Source: Betaproteobacteria bacterium (GTDB lineage Bacteria; Pseudomonadota; Gammaproteobacteria; Burkholderiales; SG8-41). From it: 9,112 nucleotides of DNA. Numbering within the stretch: the first letter of the stretch is position 1; each line of letters opens with the position of its first letter. Below, piece by piece: positions 1 through 6,863 of this stretch. Under the pieces are notes generated by a model, which was given only the letters and a program-made list of their open reading frames with translations, ran no database searches and was not told the origin of the DNA. Location of the stretch: NCBI GenBank assembly GCA_021732805.1, contig JAKFUJ010000412.1, positions 1 to 9,112 of the forward strand, given 5' to 3'. Position numbers and translations under genes: made by a program.

Positions 1-1637
1 TACCCGTTGGCCATGTTTACGCCGGCGCACCGGCGCAACTGTCGCGCGACGAAGTGCTGTCAGCGCTGAAACCGTGGCTGGAAAATCCGCAGCGCGCGAA
101 GCTGGGGCAGCACATCAAGTACGACATGCACGTGTTCGCCAATGCCGGCGTGCATGTCGCGGGTGTTGCACACGACACGCTGCTTGAATCCTATGTGCTG
201 GAAAGCCATCAGCGGCATGACATGGATTCCATGGCACAAAGAATTTTATCAATTAAAACAATTGGTTACGATGAAGTTACGGGGAAAGGTGCAAAGCGCA
301 TCGGCTTCGAGCAGGTCGCCGTCGAACTCGCTTCCGACTACGCCGCCGAAGACGCGGACATCACTTTGCAACTGCATCAGGCGCTGCATCCGCGCATCGC
401 GGGCGATCAGAAACTGAATCACATCTACGCTGATATCGAAATGCCAGCGATGCCGGTGCTGTATGTGATGGAACGCAATGGTGTGCTGATCGACGGCCAG
501 CTGCTGGCGGAACTGTCGGCGGAGTTCGGCGCGAAGATGATCGACATCGAAAAACGCGCGCATGAACAGGCGGGCCAGCCGTTCAACCTCAGTTCGCCGA
601 AACAGATCCAGGAAATCCTGTTCGACAAGCAGGGCCTGAAACCGGTGAAAAAAACGCCCGGCGGCGCGCCGTCCACCGATGAGGAATCGCTGGCGGAACT
701 GGCGCTGGATCATCCGCTGCCGAAACTGATCCTCGAATACCGCGGCATGGCGAAACTGAAATCGACCTACACCGACAAACTGCCGGTGATGGTCAACCGC
801 AACACCGGCCGCGTGCATACCAGCTACGGCCAGGCCACGGCAGTGACCGGCCGGCTGGCGAGCACCGATCCCAACCTGCAGAACATTCCCATTCGCACCG
901 CGGAGGGCCGGCGCATCCGCGAGGCGTTTATCGCGCCGCCGGGCTCGAAGATTGTTTCCGCCGACTATTCGCAGATTGAACTGCGCATCATGGCGCACAT
1001 CTCGCGCGATGAAAGCCTGTTGAAGGCCTTCGCCGCGGGCGAGGACATCCATCGCGCAACCGCCGCGGAAATTTTCGGCCTCACGCCGCAGACCGTGGAC
1101 AACGAGCAGCGCCGTTACGCCAAGGTCATCAACTTCGGCCTGATCTACGGCATGTCGGCCTTCGGCCTGGCAAGACAACTCGACATCGAACGCTCGGCGG
1201 CGCAGCAATACATGGACCGTTATTTCCAGCGTTATCCGGGTGTTGCCGAATACATGCGGGTGACCCGCGAACAGGCGCGCGAACAGGGGTATGTCGAAAC
1301 CGTGTTCGGCCGCCGCCTGTGGCTGCCGGAAATTCGCGGCAGCAATGCCGCGCGCCGCCAGGGTGCGGAGCGCGCCGCGATCAATGCGCCGATGCAGGGC
1401 ACGGCGGCCGATCTGATCAAGCTGGCGATGATCGCGGTGCAAGACTGGCTGGTCGAGGAAAAACTCGCGTCAAAACTGATCATGCAGGTACATGACGAAC
1501 TGGTGCTGGAAGTGCCGGACGGTGAACTGGAGCAGGTCAAAGCCGGCCTGCACCGCTTGATGACCGGTGTCGCGCAACTGGCGGTGCCGCTGCTGGTGGA
1601 AGTCGGCACCGGGCCGAATTGGGATAAAGCCCACTGA
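1..1637 (+). CDS. polA: DNA polymerase I, C-terminal part (5' end outside window)
   Basis: PolA fills gaps and removes RNA primers in replication and repair. The frame is open from base 3 with no start in view, so about 544 residues are visible of a protein usually near 900. The N-terminal 5'-nuclease domain is outside the window. The first visible part is the 3'-5' exonuclease domain, with a KYD motif (near base 120) and YAAEDAD (near 340-360), matching catalytic Asp424, Tyr497 and Asp501 of the E. coli enzyme, so proofreading looks intact as far as seen. The polymerase domain has motif A DYSQIELR (Asp codon at 963), the O-helix RRYAKVINFGLIYG (near 1110-1150) with its Phe and Tyr, and motif C with HDE at 1491-1499. 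It ends in GPNWDKAH, typical of the family. A GTG at 54 is internal, not the start. One oddity is an AT-rich patch at 231-290 with different codon use. Confidence 0.97.
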   Translation, partial: PVGHVYAGAPAQLSRDEVLSALKPWLENPQRAKLGQHIKYDMHVFANAGVHVAGVAHDTLLESYVLESHQRHDMDSMAQRILSIKTIGYDEVTGKGAKRIGFEQVAVELASDYAAEDADITLQLHQALHPRIAGDQKLNHIYADIEMPAMPVLYVMERNGVLIDGQLLAELSAEFGAKMIDIEKRAHEQAGQPFNLSSPKQIQEILFDKQGLKPVKKTPGGAPSTDEESLAELALDHPLPKLILEYRGMAKLKSTYTDKLPVMVNRNTGRVHTSYGQATAVTGRLASTDPNLQNIPIRTAEGRRIREAFIAPPGSKIVSADYSQIELRIMAHISRDESLLKAFAAGEDIHRATAAEIFGLTPQTVDNEQRRYAKVINFGLIYGMSAFGLARQLDIERSAAQQYMDRYFQRYPGVAEYMRVTREQAREQGYVETVFGRRLWLPEIRGSNAARRQGAERAAINAPMQGTAADLIKLAMIAVQDWLVEEKLASKLIMQVHDELVLEVPDGELEQVKAGLHRLMTGVAQLAVPLLVEVGTGPNWDKAH

Positions 1638-1644
1638 TGCACAT

Positions 1645-1700
1645 TAAATAATTGATTTTATTGTTATTTTACTAATAACAAGCAATTGATTTTGATTAAA
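1645..1700. repeat. AT-rich leader with direct and inverted repeats
   Basis: This is the gap between polA and the RHH gene. Only 8 of 56 bases are G or C, in a window that is otherwise around 60% GC. AATTGATTTT occurs twice, at 1650-1659 and 1684-1693. Between the copies is a perfect 8-bp inverted repeat, TTGTTATT (1661-1668) and AATAACAA (1674-1681), with a 5-base loop. There is no GC stem plus T-run, so it is a poor Rho-independent terminator for polA. Repeats of this type upstream of an RHH gene could be operator sites, but that is inference. Confidence 0.5.
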
Positions 1701-1708
1701 TGGAGGCC

Positions 1709-1736
1709 TTGAATTTGAATCAGGATGGTGTAATAT
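1709..1736 (+). promoter_or_regulatory. possible sigma-70 promoter for the RHH/membrane pair
   Basis: TTGAAT at 1709-1714 (4 of 6 to the -35 consensus) and TAATAT at 1731-1736 (4 of 6 to -10) are 16 bases apart. They lie about 36 bases before the ATG at 1773. The match is modest and the region is AT-rich, so chance matches are easy. Confidence 0.35.
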
Positions 1737-1772
1737 TGGTGTCTGTTTGGTGCAACCTTGGGAGACAAAATC

Positions 1773-1982
1773 ATGAACCGCTTCAGCATCACGCTTTCCG
1801 ATGATCTCAATCTGGCGATAGACAAGGTCGCCGAAGAAACGGCGTCCAACAAAAACGAAATTCTGCGCAAGGCTTTGCAGCTTTATCTGGCCGCGCGCGA
1901 GGGCAAGGTCAAGCACGACCTTAAACTGGGACTGGTCAATCCGCACACCAACAAGATCGAAACCGAAATCGTCGGTTTGTGA
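1773..1982 (+). CDS. ribbon-helix-helix (CopG/MetJ-like) small protein
   Basis: A 69-residue protein beginning MNRFSITLSDDL. The first half has the pattern of an RHH DNA-binding fold: a short polar/hydrophobic strand (RFSITL), helix one (DDLNLAIDKVAEETA), the turn SNKNE, and helix two (EILRKALQLYLAARE). RHH proteins bind DNA as dimers and often repress their own promoters. The C-terminal tail KLGLVNPHTNKIETEIVGL lies outside the RHH fold and could contact a partner or the membrane protein encoded next. I chose ATG 1773 because GGGAG lies 8 bases upstream (1760-1764); the in-frame TTG at 1758 would overlap that site. Its stop overlaps the next gene's start as GTGA. It could be an antitoxin or a simple regulator; the specific role is unknown. 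Confidence 0.85.
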   Translation: MNRFSITLSDDLNLAIDKVAEETASNKNEILRKALQLYLAAREGKVKHDLKLGLVNPHTNKIETEIVGL

Positions 1983-2008
1983 GCCAGATCGACCTTGGCA
2001 AACCGACG
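1960..2008 (+). promoter_or_regulatory. competing hairpins around a coupled GTG start
   Basis: AAACCGA at 1960-1966 can pair perfectly with TCGGTTT at 1972-1978 (7 bp, 5-base loop). The same segment, extended to CGTCGGTTTG (1970-1979), pairs perfectly over 10 bp with CAAACCGACG at 1999-2008 (19-base loop). The second stem takes up the G of the GTG start at 1979. The two structures exclude each other. A ribosome finishing the RHH gene at the TGA (1980-1982) would melt them, so this looks like a translational-coupling device. The pairing is visible; the function is inferred. Confidence 0.5.
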
Positions 2009-2239
2009 CCGGGATACAAAGTCTCGGTCACGCCGGAAGAATCCAGCGGCGATCGCTATGTTCGCCTGTTCAAGGATGTCGTGGTGTTCATGCTTGCCGT
2101 GATTTTTGTCGCCATCATTACCTGGGTATGTGTCAGCACGCTGAACTCCGCCACGGCAACCGGCGAAGAAAAAAAATGGGCAATGTCCATACTTTCGCTT
2201 GCCGCGGGCGGCCTGATCGGCTTCCTGGTCAGGAAATGA
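1979..2239 (+). CDS. small protein with two predicted membrane segments
   Basis: An 86-residue protein I do not recognise as a named family. The first 30 or so residues are polar (MSQIDLGKPTPGYKVSVTPEESS), followed by a strongly hydrophobic stretch at about residues 34-53 (VVVFMLAVIFVAIITWVCVS). A short charged loop (EEKKW) and a second, weaker hydrophobic stretch at about 70-84 (ILSLAAGGLIGFLV) follow, ending in RK. This predicts a two-pass inner-membrane protein. It starts with GTG inside the RHH gene's stop (GTGA) with no clear Shine-Dalgarno site, so it probably depends on translation of the RHH gene. It may be the effector of an RHH-controlled module, possibly toxin-like, but nothing in the sequence proves that. 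Confidence 0.75.
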   Translation: MSQIDLGKPTPGYKVSVTPEESSGDRYVRLFKDVVVFMLAVIFVAIITWVCVSTLNSATATGEEKKWAMSILSLAAGGLIGFLVRK

Positions 2240-2260
2240 TTGCGCCGCTGTTGCGGCAAT
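2239..2260. terminator. hairpin between convergent genes
   Basis: GCCGC (2244-2248), loop TGTT, GCGGC (2253-2257), flanked by ATT and AAT with a two-base bulge. It occupies the 27-base gap between the membrane-protein stop and the methylase stop, so it could serve both strands. There is no T-run on either side, so this is a weak call. Confidence 0.4.
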
Positions 2261-2266
2261 CCATGT

Positions 2267-4852
2267 TCAAACCTTGACCACGGTCTCCAGATCGCCCGCC
2301 GCGACGGCGTTCATGTAGGCCAGCACCAGATCCCTGGTCAGATAGCGGCCGAAGGTTTTTTGGTCCTGCTCGCGCACGATGGGGAAGGTGTCGAGGATGT
2401 ACGCCGCGTCATCGCGTGCAATGGCGTAGAGCTGGAAAAACAGCGCATCAAGCCGCGCCATGCGGTGGCGACGGTCGTCTTCATCCCAGCGGAACGGCAC
2501 GCCCTTGTAGCCGAGGTCGCGGGCGAAAGGTTCAAGGTCGTGCGCCGTGTACGACAACCGCAGCACTTCGCCGCGCACGAAGTCGGCGATGGTCTGTTTC
2601 TTGATTTTGGTATCAAATTGCTCTGGCCGAATCAGCGGGAGTTGCTCGACAATGAACCAGTTCATTGATGTGCTGTGAATTTTTTGTCGTGCAACAAAAT
2701 CAAAAGCAAGTGAATTAAGGTTTGCCAGTAACAAAGGGGCTATTAAGGAGTAATCCTTTTGCATGTCCGACTCTGGAAGCAAAAGTGGTAATTTGTTGCC
2801 TGCCGCAACAGTTGGAACGACCGCGGCTATCATTGTTCGAATATCCGTTGCGCGTGCAATATCGCGAAAGCCTATAGCCCACGATCTGCGATCTTTATCC
2901 GGGACATCACTGGCGGCAACCCAGTATTGCGGTTCGGGATAGACGTCCGGTCTTGCCTTGATGTTGCTATCGAGAGCGCCGCTGGATGCGGCGTTGTGCA
3001 GATTTTCCGCATTGACCTCGACGCTGGCCGAACGATGGTCGTAGATATGAATCATGCGTCCGACATACAAGGGCACAGCCTCGATATCGCCTTTTTTCCA
3101 GCGATTGCCGGCAATCGGATACCAGCCCTCGCGTTCCAGTTCGTCACGACGCTTGAACAACCCGGAGTCGTTGGTCATGTGGAACATCGTGGCATAACGC
3201 ACCGGCCAGACTTTTTTCGGCGGTGTTTTTCCCTCACCCCCGGCCCCTCTGCTCCGCTCCAAGTGTTCCCTTGTCCCGGAGGGCGAGGGGTGAAGAGCAA
3301 GCACCGGCTGGCGGCGGTAAATGGCGGTGGTGATTTCGGCATCGCGGCGGCTGCGGAAAATCGGTGCGCCGCCGGTATTGGGGTTGACGGTGCGGAAATC
3401 CGTCGCGTTCAGCGTGAGCAGCCGCTGCGCATCGTGCAGTTCGGCGATGTCGTGCAGGTAGAATGCGCAACGCGTTGTTTTTATTGATCTTCCCTCTCCA
3501 CTGAAGACCAGTGCGCAAAACTTGAAGCGTGAATCCACGTCCGGAAAATAACTGCCGCCGGGGTTAAAACGATTCTCGATATCGAATAACGTCGCCAGCC
3601 GGCCGCCGCCGGCAATGCCGCCAAAAAAAGCTGATGCGCCCTTGTCAGACGCAATGCCGGAGGGCGTCAGCAAGCCGACCATGCCCTGCGGATGGATCAA
3701 CGATTCGGCGCGTTCGACAAACAGGGTATAGAGATTGATATCACCACCGGAGAGCAGCGGATAATCGCCGCAGTCGCGGGCGATGCGGGTCGCAGCTTCG
3801 GCCATGTTGCTGGCGGTGGTGTATTCGGCCCACAGCGGATCGCCGGCCTGTTCCAGCGCTGCGATCATTTTTTTGCGGTCGGCGGCGCGCGCGGTTTTGG
3901 CGATTTCGGGTTTGCGCTCAGCGAACCATTCGACTTCCTGCAGCTTCATGCGATCCCAGGGCGGGTTGCCGATCACCGCATCAAAGCCGCCAGTGCGGCT
4001 GCCGTTGCTGCCGGACCACACGGTGGGGAAGGCGAGTTCCCAGTGCAGGAAGCGGATGTCACGGGCGAGGGCCAGCGCGGACTGCACGGTGCGGTGGGCG
4101 CGCTTTTGTTCCGGTCCGTGGAGTTTCAGCGTGGGACTGGACAGCAGCGCAATGGATTCCAGCACGTCGCCGAATTCCTGATTCAGCAGATCGGCCCAGG
4201 TTCTGTCGTAATCCTTTTTCCCGTCCTTTGGCGCCCAGCGCCGGGCCTGCATGAAATCGAGCGCGCGTAGTTGCGGGCGCAGTCCATTTTCAATCTGATC
4301 CATGAACACTTTGGATTGATGCGCTTCAGCGATATCGATATCGGTGAGCTGGCCGATGGCCTCCATCGTGGTGCGCGCCTCCTCCACCGCGCGCATGTCG
4401 TTTTGCTGCAGCAGGCTGCCGCTTTCCCAGAGGGCATCTTTCAGTTCCTGTATGCGGCCGCCGAACAGCGCATCACCGCAGCGCAGGTGATGATCGAGGA
4501 ACGACAGCGGCGCGCCGACGGTGAAGGTGTGCAGCCACAATGCGACCTTGGCCAGTTCGACCGCCATCGGATTCTTGTCGACGCCGTAGATCACGCGTTT
4601 CAGGATCATGCGGCGGATGACGTGGCGGTCGTCGAGCAGGGTTTCGTCGATGATCCAGCCCTGCGAGCGCCCCGCTTTCAGGATGCGGTTGCGGATGTCG
4701 GCAATGCGGTCAGCGACTGGCGAGGCCCAAGAATTGGCGATGTCTTTGGCCCAACGCTGGGCTGCGATCTGTTCCGCCGCGCGCGCCATGTTTTCAAGAA
4801 TGGCGTCGGCCAGATAGTCGACGAGGGCGACGAGGAAATGCCCGCTGCCCAT
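2267..4852 (-). CDS. Type IIG-like R-M protein, methyltransferase and specificity half (split by frameshift)
   Basis: This is the second part of a large adenine-methyltransferase/restriction protein; the first part is the next gene upstream (4876-6420). The 861-residue frame begins at an ATG that codes the Met of motif I (DPAMGSGHFLV), so that ATG is internal, not a real start. The same frame upstream reads RWDSLTALDPASRILELKV, which is clearly protein-coding and continues back to the C8 tract. Motif II-like YGVDKNPMAVELAK is at residues 89-102, LRCGDALFG at 123-131, and the catalytic NPPW at 296-299 (bases 3956-3967), the pattern of gamma-class N6-adenine methyltransferases (Eco57I/YeeA-like). 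The C-terminal third resembles the target-recognition region of such enzymes, with LNSLAFDFVARQ and IVEQLPLI at about 708-741. An in-frame insert (about residues 517-545) comes from a palindromic repeat. As it stands this part has no start or ribosome site of its own. Confidence 0.85.
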   Translation of the reverse strand: MGSGHFLVALVDYLADAILENMARAAEQIAAQRWAKDIANSWASPVADRIADIRNRILKAGRSQGWIIDETLLDDRHVIRRMILKRVIYGVDKNPMAVELAKVALWLHTFTVGAPLSFLDHHLRCGDALFGGRIQELKDALWESGSLLQQNDMRAVEEARTTMEAIGQLTDIDIAEAHQSKVFMDQIENGLRPQLRALDFMQARRWAPKDGKKDYDRTWADLLNQEFGDVLESIALLSSPTLKLHGPEQKRAHRTVQSALALARDIRFLHWELAFPTVWSGSNGSRTGGFDAVIGNPPWDRMKLQEVEWFAERKPEIAKTARAADRKKMIAALEQAGDPLWAEYTTASNMAEAATRIARDCGDYPLLSGGDINLYTLFVERAESLIHPQGMVGLLTPSGIASDKGASAFFGGIAGGGRLATLFDIENRFNPGGSYFPDVDSRFKFCALVFSGEGRSIKTTRCAFYLHDIAELHDAQRLLTLNATDFRTVNPNTGGAPIFRSRRDAEITTAIYRRQPVLALHPSPSGTREHLERSRGAGGEGKTPPKKVWPVRYATMFHMTNDSGLFKRRDELEREGWYPIAGNRWKKGDIEAVPLYVGRMIHIYDHRSASVEVNAENLHNAASSGALDSNIKARPDVYPEPQYWVAASDVPDKDRRSWAIGFRDIARATDIRTMIAAVVPTVAAGNKLPLLLPESDMQKDYSLIAPLLLANLNSLAFDFVARQKIHSTSMNWFIVEQLPLIRPEQFDTKIKKQTIADFVRGEVLRLSYTAHDLEPFARDLGYKGVPFRWDEDDRRHRMARLDALFFQLYAIARDDAAYILDTFPIVREQDQKTFGRYLTRDLVLAYMNAVAAGDLETVVKV
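3234..3293. repeat. palindromic repeat element inside the R-M coding region
   Basis: TCACCCCCGGCCC at 3234-3246 pairs with GGGCGAGGGGTGA at 3281-3293 (11 of 13), and CTCCG (3252-3256) pairs with CGGAG (3277-3281) inside. C-rich and G-rich palindromes of this look are common as intergenic repeats in GC-rich proteobacteria. Here it lies in frame in the methylase, encoding a Ser/Gly/Arg-rich stretch (HPSPSGTREHLERSRG) unlike the flanking protein. Confidence 0.6.
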
Positions 4853-4875
4853 CGCGGGATCGCAAACTTTAAGTT

Positions 4876-6420
4876 CTAGGATACGGCTCGCTGGATCAAG
4901 TGCAGTGAGTGAATCCCATCGGGGGGGGTAACTATCTGTTTATTAACGTTATTTTTTATTTCCGCGGTGAACGCCGCGATACGTTCGGCGATCAGCGGCC
5001 CAACGGTCTCGTCGATCAGCAGTTTTACGAGATCGTCATGTGTGTAATAACTGCCCGATCCCTTGCGGGCAAAACTGGTTGGCCGCGCGACGAGGCGTTC
5101 ACCCTGAGGCTCAAGTCGGTATTCGAGCAGGCGTTCGTAGATACCGCCCAGGTGCTGTACGGAAAGGTCGCGATAGTTGATCCATGCGCGCAGCGTGTCT
5201 TCCGAGCGGCGCGATACCTCATCAATCGCTGGCGCGAGTTGGGCATCGGTTACCCGTGCACGCGCGAGCAAGGGGGTCCGTTGATCGTCGAACAATCCAC
5301 CGTTGTAGGCCGGCAGGCCCAGCGCTGAATCACCATTCGCAATCGCGGTGAACAGCCCTTTCAGTCCTTCCCAGATGCGCGACGACTGGGTGGAAAAGGC
5401 GAAATTGGCGTCGCGCTTTTTGCTGATGTCCTCGCGCATCTGGCGCAGGCTGTAATCGTAGTAGCGTTTGTCGCGCACCGGCAGCAATCCGCGATCTTCG
5501 GCATACAGCACAAACAGCAGGCGATACAGCAGCAACAGCGCGGCTTCGCGCACTTCGTCGAGATATTCACGTGTCGGCGGTGTTGCGGCCTTGGGATCGC
5601 CGGAAGCGAGAGCGCTGGCCAGATCGGGGAATACGGTGTCGAAGACGCGTTGGCCAAGATCCTGCGAAACGAGTTCTTCGTAGCGGCGCGCTTCCGCCAG
5701 GGCGAATTCGTGGAACGTGCGGTGCTCGTTGTCCCACGGCTGGCTTTGGAACGCATCCAGTCGGAACAGGCAATAGAACACCTTGAGGGCATGCCGCGCA
5801 TCCATACCGTGCTCAAGCTCGGCCTGGGTGCCGGGCACGCCCAGCAAGGCCGCGATATCGAGTTCGAGAAACTCCTCGGAGCGCGAGCGCGCGCCCTGGT
5901 AGTAGAGCCGCCACACGCCGCCATTGGTCAGAATGCCCCAGCGGATCGCCCGGTTGGAGGCGATTTCGACTGAGGACAGATAACGCAGGATCTGGTTCGA
6001 CGGTGTGCCCCGATCCAGCGGATCGGTGGCATCGCCACGGTCGAGCGGGCGCATCCAGCGCTTGGATTCGAGTATCGCGAGGCCGTGCCGGTAACGCCGG
6101 TCCTCGCGCTTTTCCTTCAGTGCGGCGGTTTTGGCCTGTGCGTCCGCAAACAACAGCATGTCCGGCACGTCTTCCCGCCGCGATTGTGAGGCGACTTGTT
6201 GCGCGAGAAGTTCGTTCCAGTCCAGATGCGACAGCACCTTGACGATGATTTCGTCTTCGGTCGTGGTTTCGTTGAGCGTGCTGCCGGCCTTGAACGGCGC
6301 GTAAACGCCCTTGATGGCTTTGACGAAACCATCCAGTTCGGCATCCGTGATGGCTTGCCAGGCGGGGGTATCCTGGATACCGACAGTCAGGAAATTGTGC
6401 GTAAACAGTTGACCGATCAC
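4876..6420 (-). CDS. Type IIG-like R-M protein, nuclease-like N-terminal half (split by frameshift)
   Basis: A 514-residue frame forming the first part of the R-M protein. Residues 51-120 carry a likely PD-(D/E)XK nuclease core: an acidic helix around E57, D87 in VPDMLLF, and E118-S-K120 in ILESKRW. A long helical region follows, then GSYYTHDDLVKLL near residues 454-466, resembling methyltransferase motif X, which binds the methyl donor. About 500 residues in, the frame meets a run of eight C; the last 14 residues (DGIHSLHLIQRAVS) are out of frame and hit a stop at 4876. Adding one base gives a continuous protein of about 1384 residues with the downstream part, a normal size for a single-chain restriction-methylation enzyme. 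It starts with GTG at 6420, overlapping the VapC stop as GTGA, and the N-terminus GQLFTHNFLTVGI looks native. No helicase or separate specificity gene is nearby. Confidence 0.85.
   Translation of the reverse strand: MIGQLFTHNFLTVGIQDTPAWQAITDAELDGFVKAIKGVYAPFKAGSTLNETTTEDEIIVKVLSHLDWNELLAQQVASQSRREDVPDMLLFADAQAKTAALKEKREDRRYRHGLAILESKRWMRPLDRGDATDPLDRGTPSNQILRYLSSVEIASNRAIRWGILTNGGVWRLYYQGARSRSEEFLELDIAALLGVPGTQAELEHGMDARHALKVFYCLFRLDAFQSQPWDNEHRTFHEFALAEARRYEELVSQDLGQRVFDTVFPDLASALASGDPKAATPPTREYLDEVREAALLLLYRLLFVLYAEDRGLLPVRDKRYYDYSLRQMREDISKKRDANFAFSTQSSRIWEGLKGLFTAIANGDSALGLPAYNGGLFDDQRTPLLARARVTDAQLAPAIDEVSRRSEDTLRAWINYRDLSVQHLGGIYERLLEYRLEPQGERLVARPTSFARKGSGSYYTHDDLVKLLIDETVGPLIAERIAAFTAEIKNNVNKQIVTPPDGIHSLHLIQRAVS
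4921..4928 (-). repeat. C8 homopolymer at the R-M frame break
   Basis: Eight G on the + strand (eight C on the coding strand). The codons read ACC CCC CCC GAT here. Nine C, or a -1 slip on C CCC CCC, gives CGA TGG GAT and continues as RWDSLTALDP into methyltransferase motif I. The alternative frame has stops just upstream (TAA TAA), so the switch must lie at or very near this tract. Candidates are a sequencing indel, slipped-strand phase variation or programmed -1 frameshifting. Confidence 0.8.
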
Positions 6421-6863
6421 GAGGCTGGGTTCCCGGCGGCGGGATTGAAATCGCGCAGAAGGACAATCGCGCCTTCGGTGCGAACTTTTCTGTAATAACG
6501 CTCGTCGGCAGTGACCAGCGTGCAGTTCGGCGCATCCAGCGCTACGGCGTGATACAGCGTGTCGAAGACATGCTGCCGGTGGGTTGTGGCGAGGGTCATC
6601 GCAGCGGTATAGATTTTCAGGGTTCCGGTGACGGCAATGCGCATAGCGTAAAGGTCTTCAATATCCAGGCGCGCCGTCGCCGGGGCAAGGCGGTTTAATC
6701 CTGCGGCGACTTCAGCCAGCCAATGCGGGGGTTCAAGCAGGACGATTTCGCTGGACCGGACTTTTTCCAGCAGGGTTATGGCGCGATCCTGGTCCTGCTC
6801 TTCGGCGGTGGGCGGCAGGAACCATTTGATCGCGACGCTGGCGTCGGCGACGACGTGGATCAC
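6417..6863 (-). CDS. vapC: VapC-family PIN-domain toxin
   Basis: A 148-residue PIN-domain protein. VapC toxins are Mg2+-dependent RNases that usually cut tRNA or rRNA until bound by the antitoxin. The four expected acidic residues are present: D7 (VVADAS), E51 (WLAEVAAG), D101 (FDTLYHAVAL) and D120 (VTADERYYRK), so it looks catalytically intact. The length is slightly above the usual 130-140. It starts at GTG 6863, overlapping the vapB stop, and ends at 6417 overlapping the GTG of the R-M gene; both junctions are GTGA. Translation therefore appears coupled along three genes. The RNA target cannot be told from sequence. Confidence 0.9.
   Translation of the reverse strand: MIHVVADASVAIKWFLPPTAEEQDQDRAITLLEKVRSSEIVLLEPPHWLAEVAAGLNRLAPATARLDIEDLYAMRIAVTGTLKIYTAAMTLATTHRQHVFDTLYHAVALDAPNCTLVTADERYYRKVRTEGAIVLLRDFNPAAGNPAS

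Noticed and set aside
249..1442. 397-residue open frame on the - strand
   Set aside because: It is fully antisense to polA, is rich in Arg, His and Ala with no recognisable domain, and is a typical by-product of GC-rich coding on the other strand.
2240..2668. 142-residue + strand open frame, and similar ones at 3692-4270, 4271-4879 and 6914-7525
   Set aside because: All lie opposite well-supported genes (R-M, vapB, DUF4197) and show no motifs of their own.
4850..4852. ATG at 4852 as the true start of a separate methylase gene
   Set aside because: It lies inside motif I DPAMGSG, and coding-quality sequence in the same frame continues upstream to the C8 tract.
2267..6420. BREX (PglX) or DISARM methylase
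   Set aside because: The protein size and motifs are compatible, but no pglZ, brxC, drmA/B or helicase gene is in view, and the N-terminal nuclease motif fits a single-chain Type IIG enzyme better.
5813..6535. 240-residue - strand open frame spanning the vapC/R-M junction
   Set aside because: It is in another frame of two genes with clear PIN and PD-(D/E)XK motifs, and its composition is shadow-like.
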